Origin: Deuterostichococcus epilithicus
Taxonomy: Eukaryota; Chlorophyta; Trebouxiophyceae; Prasiolales; Stichococcaceae
NCBI GenBank assembly: GCA_033439295.1
Contig: JAVTLE010000021.1
Coordinates: 2,480,009-2,544,008 of the forward strand
DNA: 64,000 bases
Direction: 5' to 3'
The notes beneath the pieces were generated by a model that made no database searches, had not been told where the DNA came from, and saw only the letters and a list, made by a program, of their open reading frames with translations. Shown piece after piece: positions 14,101-26,000 of the stretch; position 1 is the first letter of the stretch; every line of letters begins with the position of its first letter. Position numbers and translations under genes: made by a program.

Positions 14101-17100
14101 CGAGTGCTACTACTTCAAGCCGGTCAGCCTGCGGGACGTGGACCTGTTGGACCCGCTGCAGGCGTGCGGCCACTTCAACCAGGTTGGTCACCTGCCCTTC
14201 CAGCGCCCAGCTGACCGCTGTGCCCGCACCCCGCTGCACGCTCGGTTTCGGTACATGGCCGTTCACTGAGGCCATCGAGGGTGGAGCAAGTTGGGACATG
14301 TATGCATCTGGGGGCACAACGAGCTTCGAGCTGCACGGTGCACAAGGAGCCGCCAAGGCGCTGCAAAGCCGAAGCCTGGCTGCATCATGCGAGTGCCATC
14401 TCGTCTGTGTCCGTGTGCAGGCGTTCCGCAACCCAGCAGGTGCGATGAGCGGAGAGTATTGGGCATCCAGCTCGGCCCTGGCCAGGCTTCCGGCCTGATC
14501 CCGGCCCAAATGTTGGGCTTTGGCCAGGAGGCGCCGCCACTTTGGGTATCCCAAGGCGGTCAGTGGTATGTATCTCAATCGTGAAAGCCAGATCCAAGTT
14601 GGCTGGTCGGCAGGCCCTCCGACGGTGAAACAACACTGCAGATTGTCTCCCTTGCATTCAGTAGCAAGCTCCCTGCAAGGTTGTGAGGCTTTCAGCTCTC
14701 CTTCCACGTTTGCCAACAGAGTACCGGGTGTGCCTCACCGGCGCGGTGGAGCCTGAGGTGCTGGAGCCGCTGCTGGAGCAGTACCTGGCCTCCATTCCGC
14801 CGTCTGCTGAGGGGGACGGCCCTGCGGGCCGCAGCCCCCAGGACGTCACGCCGCTGCCGTTTGCGTTTCCGGAGGAGCCCGTCCGCGAGGACGTCAAGTG
14901 AGTCGGCCACTGCAGTGATTGGAACGGATCATGAGCTGTAACTGGCGTCTTGCCAGCCGGCTGCGCACCCTTCAGGGGTGCGCCTGGCCGCGCGTTCGCA
15001 TCCTGACACTGCTGCAGCATGACCCTGAACCACTTGGCGACCCAGTGAGACGGCGCCGCGCCTCGGACTACGCTCCTTGCGCCAAGCTGGAAGCAGCACA
15101 CACCGACGGCTGCGCACGTCCGCACGATGGTGGGCAGTCACCATGTCGCATGTTGGTTGTTGTCGAGGTCCGACAGGACGTCCGCCAAACGCGCAGGGTG
15201 CCGATGATCATGGAGATGACGCGGACGCAGATCACATTCCCAGTGGAGATTGAGAGGGCGAATTCGCGCGAGGAGGCCATCTGGGTGGTGAGAGCCCCAC
15301 CTCCCATCCACGTCCAAGCTCGGGCACTTGCTCAGATCTGCCAAACCGCCCGGCCAACGAGGTTTCGCTGTCGACCCTGTGCTGTTGAGGGCAACGCCGC
15401 TGTTGCGCATGTCCTGCGCTGATGCGGCGAGCAAACAGCGATGCTCGTAACCGAGAACAGGTGGTGTCTTTTTGATGAATGCTGTGGATCCTTCCTCCCA
15501 CAGGCGATTGTGACGAAGCTGGTGGAGACCAAACTGATGCAGCTGCTGCGCTTCAAGTTCGGGGAGGTGTACACCGTCTCTGTGTCTGCCTTCTTTGGCG
15601 CCGAGGCGCCCTCCCGCCAGGGTATGGTTTTGGTGGACCAGTCATGCAGCATGCTGTCAAGGCTGCTTTCAATGAGGAAAGCCCTGCTTTTCAGGGCTGA
15701 CGGCCTCCGTCTGTTTGGGCATCTCCTGCAGATGAATGTGCTGCGCACGGCACATGGACGGTATGGCGCATGGGTGTAACAAGGGCCATTACCACGGCCG
15801 GTACATTCAGCTGCGCGCCGACTGTCCACGGACACGGTGCCCGTGTTGCGCCCAGGCAATGTGCGGGGCGACATGGCCATCAACTTCAGCTGCGCGCCGG
15901 AGAGCGCCTCGCGGCTCGTGGACCTGGCGCTGGACGAGGTGGAGACGCTACAGGAGACTGGGCCCACCGGCGAGGAGGTGCGCGTCTGTCACGAGGATGC
16001 ATGTTCCCGGCGCCCTCGCTCCCGAGATCTGTCCCGCCTGCCTCACCCGAGAGTGCGGACATCCGCACGCTGCCCCTCCACCAGCATTCTGCATCCTCAA
16101 AACAATCCTCGTGCACGCCACGGACCACATATTGTCATCATCAGTGGCTGGGCCCTGACACTGGCCAAGACGGGCGTGTAGTCGGCTGCGCCCCTCTGAG
16201 CCTTTGTTCCTCAGTTGCGCAGCTGGTTGGTGAAATTTTCACAGTTGAGCAAATTCAGGCAGTTGTCACGCTGCAGGTCGACACGGTGCGGACGGTGCTG
16301 GAGCGGGCGCTGGAGACCCAGATGCAGGAGAACTCCTTCTGGCACGAGCAGCTCGTCGGCGGTGTGCCTCTTATTCCTTTGGTCAATCCTCAGCCCTCCG
16401 TGGCCAGAGTCCTGCATCTGCGTGTGTCTGCTGTTGCTGTGCTCACAAAGCCTCGCCCACTGCGCTTGCAGCGGAACTCTTGTGGTTGCAGCTGGTCTCG
16501 CCCCGCAGACTCTCCGCGATCATGTTGCAGATGCATGTGTTTGGTTCTCAACACTTGAAACGCCCTCCCGCGCCACAGGCTACCAGAGCAGGTCGTTCCA
16601 GGAGCTGGGGCAGCTGGACACGGTGTTCCGGCGTTTCCAGCAGGCGCGCGCCACCGTGCTGGCCTCCGCCGACGCGGCCAGCACGCAGGCCGCGCTGCGC
16701 CGCCTGCTGCCGCACCCCGCCCGGTGCGCCGCCCTGCACGCCCTGCTGGGTGGAGATGCCGGGTGTACGGCTCAGGATTCGTCGTCATTCGTCCCCGTGG
16801 GTTGTCGGAACGGTGCAGGGCAGCAGCGTCTCCTCGCTGCTTCCAGCTGCCGCTGGCATGCCCTGGCCTACAGCTGCTGCGCGTGTGCGGCGTGCACGCT
16901 CCTTGCGACCGCACGGCTGCACGATCACGCGAGCATGACCCGTGCCTCATGGCGTGCAGGACGCGCTACACAGCCATCACGCTGCTGCCGCAGCCTTCGT
17001 TGTGGCAGCGCACGGTGCTGGCGGTAGCAGACTGGCGGGCGCCCTCGCCGCGAACGACCGCCGTGCTGGCCTCCGCTGCGGTGCTTGCCTCTGTCGCCAC

Positions 17101-17146
17101 CTTCGCCGTCGTGCGCGCCTGGCGCAAGGGCGCCCGCCCTGCCTGA
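8168..17146 (+). CDS. PqqL-like M16 (insulinase/pitrilysin) zinc metallopeptidase with C-terminal membrane anchor
   Basis: Twenty-seven exons: 8168-8277, 8447-8567, 8841-8951, 9113-9244, 9398-9472, 9629-9736, 9969-10075, 10335-10440, 10762-10875, 11071-11163, 11361-11526, 11817-11958, 12167-12254, 12509-12619, 12887-13042, 13269-13393, 13582-13635, 13785-13864, 14100-14182, 14421-14439, 14720-14897, 15197-15287, 15504-15621, 15856-15977, 16277-16361, 16579-16723, 16960-17146. Phases close to 1008 aa. The inverted zinc motif HILEH is at residues 72-76, with the third ligand Glu about residue 152 (KERGAVLEEW), the pitrilysin-family spacing. Two M16 halves follow. The C-terminus has a hydrophobic stretch (about 979-998, TTAVLASAAVLASVATFAVV) and a basic tail RAWRKGARPA, which suggests a tail-anchored protein. 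The intron after 13864 is GC-AG (GCAAGT), and exon 20 is only 19 bp. Endopeptidase function is family knowledge; the substrate is unknown. Confidence 0.94.
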
Positions 17147-18035
17147 GCCGGCCGGGTGGCCCGCGATTCGCAGGGATTTGGCTGCAACACCAAGTTGCAG
17201 ACAACCCTGCAAAGGGACTTTCGGCCGGGGGTGCGACTGCGCCTACAGGGAAGAGGCGGAGCGTCCCGCTTTGCGGTAGGGGATCCAGATCAGGGAATCC
17301 AGGAACCAGACCTTGGTCACTAGCTAGCTTCCGCTGCGCACGTTCGCTGACTAGCGCCAGAGGGCATGCCGATCAGAACCGCCGCCGGTCCCCGCCTGTC
17401 ATGATATGGAATATCAGAACTACCTTGCTGCCGACTGCTTCGGGTCGTATCGTCGATTGTTTTGGGACACAAACCATTCTTCCTGCATGGCATTGTTGCT
17501 GTGCAATCAACTGTGCAATTATGATATAGGTATGCCGTTATTCGGCCCTTTCGGCTGGAAAGGGGATCACGTGCCTGAATCACGCAAACGGTCGTGACCC
17601 AGCAGAGTTCCAGGCCTGTGTGCGTCTTCCCTAGCTCAAATCAGCTGCAAAAGGTCAGCATCTCCGTTTGCGACGCTGCTGTCCAGTCGTCAGCTCGCCG
17701 TTATCGGGCAGACCGCCACTCATCCCTGCACACACAGCTGACTCGTGCAACGGCGCTTGACTTGGCCAGGCTCCTGTTTGATAATGCTCGCCTCAAGAAA
17801 TCTACACCTTGCACGCAATCAAACACCCCTGTGCCCGAGGCACAGGGGCGATCATGCACCCAGGCTAGGTGCGGCGACAGCGGACATGTACCATGGTGCT
17901 CTGTGTGCACACCTCTTCTTCAGCGTGATAATATGGTGCAGAAACGTTCACGCCAGGTTCAATTCTGAAATCTAGATATTTTCACCAGGTCTGCTTGGAA
18001 AGGGGCGCGCCCAGCGTGCCGGCAACTGCTGCGGC
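17147..18035. other. Intergenic: 3' UTR of the peptidase and 5' region of the carrier
   Basis: Same-strand gap of about 890 bases. GC content falls visibly around 17400-17560 and 17930-17990. No exon with supporting homology was found. Confidence 0.45.
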
Positions 18036-20512
18036 ATGCCGGCGCGGAGCACAGCGGCAAGCGCTGCCCGTCCAGGCAGGCCGGCGCATGTTGAGGCGTA
18101 CGGGAGCTCAGAGCCCCGCCCAGCGTGCCGCAGCCGCCCCACATCGCGGCATGCAAGGGGCGCGTTGTGTGCTGTGTCTTCCGCTGCCGGAGGTGGCAGC
18201 GGCGTGGCAGAGCCCAGCGCGGTGCGGCAAGTGGCCAGCTTCGTGGAGCGTCAGTTCCTGCCGCTGGGCCTGCTCGCGTCGCTTCTCGTCGGGTGGGCCG
18301 AGACCCCGGCTGGCTGCCACGAGACGACCCCATGCATGCTGCATCGACCCCGGCCTGCGAAGTGAAGCTCAAACCCCCGGCCATTGCAGGTACACATGGC
18401 CCCGGCCGGGGCTGGCAGCGGCCAACATGGACGTGCAGCGCTTCGCCACCATCGGCATCTTTGTTATCCAGGCGAGAGGCGTGCTTGCGGCTTGGCGGCA
18501 GCCCCTTTGGCGACGGCATGCCCCCGGCGTGAGCGAAAGTGGCACGAGTCAGAGTGCCGTCAACTTCTCTCTCATCGCATGATGGCAGCTCAAACTGAGC
18601 CTGATGCTGATGCGGTGTAGGGTTTGAACCTCAAGCGCGGCGAGGCGGCGAGGGCGCTCACCAGCTGGGGCGCAGCGCTGTACGGGGTGGTGGCGGTCCT
18701 GTTCCTGACGCCGCTGCTAGCGCTGGGCGTGCAGCGGCTGCCGCTGGGCCGCCCGGAGCTGGCCTTTGGCCTCGCGGTGTTCTGCTGCATGCCCACCGCG
18801 CTGTCGAGCGGCGTCACGCTGACCCAGGCGAGGCGCTGCATCCCGCATGCGCCGACGCCGGCGCATTGACAGCCTGCGGCGGTGTCCAGCATGGCCGTGG
18901 TCGACTGCACGCCCGCTGCACCCAGTCGAGCAGTGTCCAGCAGTGTGACTCTCACCCAGGCACATTGTTCTTGAGTCCTCCTGCACCTTCGTGCATCTTG
19001 CATCTGAGGTTGCGCGGTCAGTGAGAGATCGATTTGGCACCAAAGTCGTCAGGTGACACAGCCGTCTTGCAGAGATATGAAGCAGTAGCATCACGGTCAC
19101 ATGCCTTATATGCAGGCGGTTGGCGGCAATACAGCGCTGGCGCTGCTCCTGGTCATCATTACGAACTTGGGCGGCATCTTCACCATGCCGGTGCGGACAT
19201 GTACGAGCATCCTTGCTCTTCGGGGGTCGCCTAGACGGGAAATCGCAGATGCAGCAGGCTGCACATGCCTTCATAGTACTGGTATGCACAGTGCTGTTCA
19301 TCATCTGCTCGCAACCGCAGTTCATGCTGGCGGCGCTGCTGCGGGGCGGCGCTACGGGTGTGGCGCTGTCGCCGCTGCTGCTGTTGCGCAGCCTGCTGCA
19401 GACCATCCTTGCGCCGCTGCTGGTCGGCGTGTTCGCCCGCGCCTTTGTGCCAGGTGTGATGCTTTTGCGTGCTGTGTCACCCGCGCCTTTGTGCCAGGTG
19501 GGCGCCTTGCGCGCTGTCGCTGCGTGGCGCTGCTGATTAAGTCATAGTTCGATTCAGCTCACGTGCCTGGTGATCTGCGACTTCAAACTGTCACGCTGTC
19601 CAGAACAACCACCATCTCATGCCAGCGATACGCGAGCATCCCAGCTGCCGTGAACACAGTGCTCCCTTGACGATGCGCAGGCGCAGCGAGGACGGTGGAC
19701 GGTAACAAGCGATGGGTGACGCTGGCGAGCGGCTGCCTTCTCATAATGGTCCCATGGATGCAGATCAGCCGAGCGGCGTCCAGTAACGTTGCCGTCAGCG
19801 CCGCCTCCATTGCCTGGGTGCGCCTGGGTCCCACCTCGTCGGCCGTACAGTCACTACTGCATGAGCTTCTTGCGCCGCAGACCTTGGCAGTCCGAGAGCG
19901 GGCCAGGCTCCGATCGCCGTCTCGATGTGTGTCTGCAGGTGGTCGCGGCAGGCGCAGGCATCCATCTGATCTTCCTGGCGTGCAACACGGCGGCGGTGCT
20001 GGCCCTGCGGCTTGGTGGCAGGCGGGTCGGCGGTGCCGACCCTGCGGCGGTCGGCATCCAACGGGCCGTCATCCTCGTCTCCTCTCAGAAGACGCTGCCG
20101 GTGTGCATCCGTTGTTGCGCTGTGCAGTCGACGACACCGTTCTGCACGGCGCTGCTGTGCCGTTGTCGGAGGCGTCGCATTTTGACGTGTTGGTGTACAG
20201 AGCAGAGCAAGGAGACCTCACGCAGCTCGCTCGTCACCCAGGCCGCCTTGCTATGGGCACAAGCCTGACACACAGCGCCAGACCCCCAAAGCCCCTCAGA
20301 ACCCTCAGAACCCCACTCGACACTCCTTGGCACAGGTGGCAGTCACGGTGCTGGGGCAGCTGGCGGCCGCAGGCGTGGCGCCCGGCGCCGCGGGCCTGGC
20401 GGCGGTGCCGGCCGTCATAGCACACCTGGTGCAAATCATCCTGGACAGCATGCTGGTGTCGCGGTGGCAGGGCCGAGACGCGGCCGCTGCCAAAAAGGCT
20501 GCCTGGTCCTGA
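18036..20512 (+). CDS. SLC10A7/BASS4-like (SBF-like) membrane carrier, probably plastid
   Basis: Eight exons: 18036-18292, 18390-18471, 18621-18827, 19116-19190, 19321-19453, 19681-19817, 19939-20100 and 20336-20512, giving 409 aa in closed phase. The first about 65 residues are rich in Ala, Arg and Ser with few acids (MPARSTAASAARPGRP), as in a chloroplast transit peptide. About ten hydrophobic segments follow, with family landmarks: LNLKRGE after TM2, TALSSGVTLTQAVGGN, ITNLGGIFTMP, NKRWVTL and the signature RAVILVSSQKTLPVAV near the end. These match the SLC10A7/plant BASS4 branch of the bile-acid:Na+ symporter family rather than BASS1-3. Introns after 18471 and 18827 begin with GC (GCGAGA, GCGAGG), and both joins are fixed by homology. 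The substrate cannot be told from sequence. It converges on the methyltransferase gene with only 228 bases between stops. Confidence 0.92.
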
Positions 20513-20690
20513 GCAGGATCCACGCGTGTGCTGTACCGTGAGTGATGTCACCTACTGTGCAACTAGGCGTCTTCGCACATGCTGGCCTGCTGCATGGTGC
20601 CGGAGGTTGGCAAAGTCTGTGTGCAACCTGGGCTGCGATTGCAACGGCCCATTCAAATCTGCTTCGCTTTCAAACCTGTACTATAGTAAA

Positions 20691-20706
20691 TTCGCTTGTA
20701 AGCGAA
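20691..20706 (+). terminator. Near-perfect palindrome holding a TGTAA poly(A) signal
   Basis: TTCGCTTGTAAGCGAA is a 7-bp inverted repeat with a 2-bp centre. It contains TGTAA at 20697-20701, the usual green-algal polyadenylation element, 185 bases after the carrier stop and inside the short gap between two convergent genes. The poly(A) role is inferred. Confidence 0.45.
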
Positions 20707-20740
20707 CATGAACTTGCACTTTTACGGATACATCACGAGA

Positions 20741-22441
20741 TCATCGTCTCCTCAGAACCACCACTAGCGAGTACGAGTCCTCGTCATCGGTGGCCTTGAA
20801 GGGGAACGCCAGGCCGCCATACTGCGCCGCCACCTCCAGCCCGACGGACCGCGCCAGCAGGTCCACTTCCTGACTGGTGAAGAAGCGCTGCCGCACAGTG
20901 TCCCGCGCCAGCTGTCTCGTCTCACCATCTCGCGTCGCCGTCACCGTCACAGTGCGCGCAAGCGTCTGCAGGTTGCATGGAAAACCGAAACCTGTTGCTC
21001 GACACGCATGGCGCACGCTGTGCCGCGGCACACATCGCATATCAGGTTCGGGATGCGTCACGGCGTCAGCGTGACGGTAAAAGCCGAGCCAGAGCTGAAG
21101 CATGTCCCGGCTCAGGGGCCCATGCCGGCTGTGGGGCCCTTCGGCATGCGCTGCAAACATCCGGTGGGTGCTGCAAGGGTGCCGCGCGGGCGCTGCCTCT
21201 GTGCGAGCAAAGACCGTGCTCAACACCATCCCGCATCGTCGTCTTCTGATCATTTTGGCGCCGCACCTGAGCCATGGCGTCGAACTCGTCCCCGCCGTCG
21301 ACGGCCCCATAGTGCACCAGCAGCTGGCCCCGCTCCGGATCCTCCACCTCCCAGCAGTCCCCCGTCTCCACGTATCCGTTGAACAGGTCTATCGGGTGCA
21401 CCATCTCCACTATGAACGCACCGCCGGGGCGCAGGGCCGCCGCCGTGGCGGCGAAGCACGCCAACGCGTCGGCATTCGTGCTCAGGTGCGACACCGTGCC
21501 GCACAACATGAATGCAAGGTCCAGCTGACCACGTACCTGCGAGTTGCGGTGTCAAGTCGATAACAGAAACTGTGCACAAGAGCGATTCGGGCATGAGCGC
21601 ACAGTCAGGGCGAACCAGGATGTCTGCATACAACATGCCCGATGACCAGTGCTCTAGCCTTGAGCAGCGCACTCAACGGCCTCCGCAACGTCTTGCGCAT
21701 CCTCCAGCGTCTTGCGCATCCTCGGGCAACGGGCAAAGCATGCAATTCCGCCGGTCCACAGCCATGCTGCCAGCGTCGGACTGCTAGGGTGCGCACCGTG
21801 GGACTGTCCTGCCGGATGTCAGCGAGGGTGCACTCGAGGCTGACGCCCGCGGCCGCCGCTGCCGAGCGGGCATGGTCCAGCATCGCCGGCGAGTTATCGA
21901 CGGCGGTGCCCCGCAGCCCGCGCTGTGCCAGCAGCACCGAGTGCCTTGCAGGGCCACACCTACGGCGTGGCATCGATCATTGCGGCCCTGGCCGCCACGA
22001 CACAATCGCCACCTGGTGCAGGGACTAACAGGGCCGGGACCGCGCGGCAGCCGTCGCCAGGAATGGCATCAGGTGACAATAAAGCGAGGTTCGTGCAGGC
22101 TGCAGCGGAAAATTGTGCGCGTGTTATCAACGTCAGACTACCCGAGCTCGAGGAAGGATTCCGGTTGCCGCCCCGCTTGTGCCTTGAAGGCCTCCACTAG
22201 AAACTCCGTCTGCGCAGGCAAAACCACCATGTATAAAAGCATCGGCCACCATCACAAATTCCTGAATTTGCAGGCGTTGAGGTCGTGATGCACTCTCCCC
22301 ACCTCATTGTCAAAGTCTCGTTGGCAAAAAACACTGTCATACAGCGCCGCATCTGCATACAGGCTGATGTCGCTATCCTGCTGTGCATGCGCCGGCTCGA
22401 CCGCGCTGCTGGAAAGACAGGCGGGCGACAACCTGTTGCAT
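20741..22441 (-). CDS. Class I SAM-dependent methyltransferase
   Basis: Six exons on the minus strand: 22433-22441, 22303-22377, 22142-22209, 21797-21959, 21267-21536 and 20741-20965, 269 aa, all phases closing. Motif I is assembled across an intron as LELGCGPARHS, followed by the acidic residue in AVDNSPAMLDHA, then LADIR, LDLAFMLCGTVSHL and RPGGAFIVEMVHP. The C-terminus VTVTATRDGETRQ to DSYSLVVVLRRR forms the terminal strands. This is the general small-molecule methyltransferase fold found in bacteria and algae; the acceptor substrate is not evident. The start is uncertain. The longer frame upstream begins with TTG, so I chose ATG at 22441, which leaves a 9-bp first coding exon (MQQ) directly before DSDISLYADAALYD. 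That length matches the usual beginning of such proteins (xxLYxxxALYD). Confidence 0.82.
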
Positions 22442-23090
22442 GCTGGCCTGCCGAATGCATGCCTGTGTTCCGGGTGGCTGCCGCTGCCGCTGGCCGGCTG
22501 TCCCCTTGCGAGTGATTGCTGCATACACGCGACTGCACACCTCACCCGATGACGCAGAAGCGCCCTCATGCCGACAAATATGGCGCGGAACCTCCAATTC
22601 CAGCAGGCGCAAGACAAATGAATGTTCCCGGGGATGTGAGCGTGGAAAGATTTTTGTTTTAGAGCAGCCTCCGGCTTGCTTATAGACAGCAAGTTTGGGA
22701 TGATGAACAACCGGATGCTACGATGGGCGAATGAAGTTCTGGCAGTCTGTAAAGCGAGCGATATTGGAAGCTTGTGTGCTCCAGGGTGGGCCGTGGCTTC
22801 GTGTGGACTTACGAGCAGCTTTCATCAGTATGAAGCGTGAATGAGGATGAAGGAAGCGGAAGAAGGGGGACGGAACCGATTCATCGTCCTCACAATGAGA
22901 ACCGCAAACACAATGTACAAACCAATACAAGCCGCCGCAAAAGCACAGCTGTGGCCCTCCGCTCAGATTCTCAGACCGCGCGTATGGGATCGAGGTCTCG
23001 CATATTATCCAGAATCAAGCATTCGTTCAGCGGCACAGCAAGCCCCAGCCCCGACTCCATCTTCAATCCCGGCCGCAGGCCCACTTCCGC
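22442..23090. other. Intergenic between pyruvate kinase 3' end and methyltransferase 5' end
   Basis: Both genes are on the minus strand. About 650 bases hold the pyruvate kinase 3' UTR and the methyltransferase promoter. An upstream non-coding exon of the methyltransferase cannot be excluded. Confidence 0.4.
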
Positions 23091-26000
23091 TCACTCGTCG
23101 CTGTCATCAGGGTCCTCCGGCACTTGGCGCACGGAGATGTTGTGCGTGGAGGCAGAGCGCCAGATAGGCTGCCGCCCGCTCTGCACGATGGCCACCTGCT
23201 GGCCGCCATGCAGCAGCTTGCGCTTCTTCAGCTCGTCGATCGCCCTGCACACAGCGTCGGGGGTGTCACCAGCTGCGGGTGTCCCCTGGTGAGTGCAGAG
23301 CATATTGATTTTGGGTTGAAACAGTGCAGCCAGCTGTCTCGTGCGACTACCCCGCCACCACATGTGCAGGTCAGCAATGCAGGAGCTCCGCAGGCAAGGC
23401 AGCGTCTGCGAGCACACTTGTCGAAGGTGGCGTCGGCGTCGTTGAGGAACTTGAGGTGGATGGCGGTGACGCCATGGTACAGCGCCAGGCGGCGCTGCAC
23501 TGTGCGGTTCTCTGTGAATGCGTAAATGGGCAGGTCCGGCCGGTAGTGGCTCAGCAGCGTCGGCATGTTGCCCTGTGGGCAGGGAAGACTTCAGATATCA
23601 AATATTCACTCGGCCTGCTTGCTCAACAGCCTGCACGCAGCGGCGCAAGCGGGTCTTGGCATCGAAGCAAAGGGTACAGCCGCCCACTTTGCCGGGGCGT
23701 GGCACTCGACAGTCCAGATGAACATGGCTGCGGCTGTTGTTGCCGCCGCTGCGCCAGCCGCATGGTTGATGGGCTTTCTCAGTAGACGCACGACAGCACC
23801 ACGATTGCGAAGCATGTGGCGGCAACGACACCAACCTTCAAATAGCGATCAACATCCCCTCCTGACTCTCCGAAAGCAGGCACGCCCCACCTTGCGGGTG
23901 AACACCAGCAGCGAGGTGCGGATGGTGTTGGCCATCGTCGTCGCATGGTACGCAAACATTTCGGAGATGCCCGGGATGTGCGCCGCGCGCTGCGAGGGGG
24001 AGCCGCCGCCGCCGCTGCTGCCGCGCCCCGCCTGCAGGTTGGCCTGCCGCGCCGACGGCACGATCCAGTCGATGGGCTCCGCCTCGTTGCTGCCGTAGCG
24101 GCGCGCGCCCTGCGCGTTTGCACCACGCCGGCGGTTGGCACACCAGGTGAGTGGACCACGAACGTGAGCCGTCACACTTCGTCCAGGTTGATGGATGCCG
24201 CCTATGTGGCATCCAGGACCCTCATCCTCCGAATTCACAGACGAAAGCCTGTCCAATGCCAGAGGCATGGTGGCACAGAAACGTTGCGACACAACTGCTG
24301 CTGCTGCCCCCACTGGGCTATCCACCACAAGACAATGCTCCCACCCATCCACTACCGAAGCAGACGGAGAGCAGACGGAGGGTGCCTGCTAACACCAAGA
24401 CGACCAGCGCACCGCGTAGCTGAGCATGGACTGCTCGGTGTGCTTGGCGACGGTGCACATGACATCGACGGCCTTGTAGGGGAAGTTGCCGTATGCGCTC
24501 TCGCCGCTCAGCATGATCGCGTCTGTGCCCTCGCGCACGGCGATCGCGATGTCCGACACCTGTGCACAGGAGACTGGGTGGCGCTGAACACCGGACGAGA
24601 GCGACCCGCCCTGTTGTCGAGAGGTTCTGTAGTCCAGCACTGGACAGGCCGCGACTGTGCAGCGCTCGAACCACTCATCGTGTGGGCGGCGCAGGCGGGA
24701 CCTGCTGACAGGCGATGAGAACGGCAAGGCCGAACATCGTTTCGTTGCAGGCTGTGGTGGTCCGAAAGGCCACTCGAATGGCGCTCGATACAAGCAGCAA
24801 GCGAGGGAGGGCGGGGAACAACGATTGCCCCTGCGATGCTGCAGCAAGGGTGCTCACCTCGGCACGCGTCGGCGTGGGGTTGGTGATCATGCTTTCCAGC
24901 ATGTTGGTGGCCACGATGACCGGCTTGCCGCGCCGCCTGCACCCCTGCACGATCCGCGACTGCCAGAAGGGCACCTGCGCAGGGACAGCGCCATCAGGGA
25001 GGCACGTCTCTCCTCCATCATCGGAGGAGGGGAGCACAGGTACCGGCCCGTGTAAGCAAGCATGCTGGAAGCTCCCAAGTCTTTCGGAGGCATTCCGGAG
25101 GCCTCTCGAAAGCGCTTCTTTCGAATGCAAAGTTTCTTCCGCAGGTGTGTTCTGGATGCCGTTCGGTGGCAAGCCTCTAACACGCGCCTCCTCGACGGGC
25201 AGCTCGGCTCCGAGGTCGCCGCGCGCGACCATGGCGCCATCGACCGCGTCCAGGATGCTCTCCAGGTTGTCCACGCTGGCGGCGCTCTCGATCTTGGCCA
25301 GCACCCCGATGCTTGCGCCTGCATCGCCGAGCGTGTGTGTCTTAGACCCGGCAGAGGCCGAGCTGAGAGATGCGTTGCATGCGACACCGCCGCAGGGGTG
25401 GGCTTGCCTGGAACAAAGCCAAGCAGAGGTTCAGGCAGCTCCATGCAGTACGCTTTGCGGAAACAGTGGCACCGCCCACCCGAGTGCGGATAGCCTGCAG
25501 CTCTCAAGAGCGCGTTGGGGGCCATCACAGAGCCCCAAAAGCCCTGCCGCAGGACCACGCAATCTGCGCATGAGGCTGCAGTCCGATGCGCAGAAACCAC
25601 TGTGCTGGGCGGGGTACTACTTGAGCTCACAGGCGTCTAAGATCGCACGAGGAAGGGGCTGGGCTTTGTGGAAAAACCCCTCACCCCCTGAGAACCGCGC
25701 ACCGTGCTTGGCGAGATACTCCTTCAGCTCGTAAATGACGTCTGCCGAACGCACGAAAGACAGCGCGTAGTAGTCAACGCCCACATCGATGCCGAACTTG
25801 AGGTCCAGCCAGTCCTTGTCCGTGATGGCCGGCAGGTTGGCGGACTTGCCGCGGATGTTCAGGTGTCGCCTGTGCAGCGGCGCGACAGGGTAGAGATCGC
25901 AGCCAAGGTTGCAGGCATGCCAAAATTTGCAGGGCCGCGGCGAAGAAGGGCTGTGATGCCGAAAGTGATGCTGCGGGGCACACAGAAGAAGGCTACACAG

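Noticed and set aside
22433-22612. Longer N-terminal extension for the methyltransferase
   Set aside because: The frame is open but begins with TTG and has no ATG before 22441; the shorter start fits the family length.
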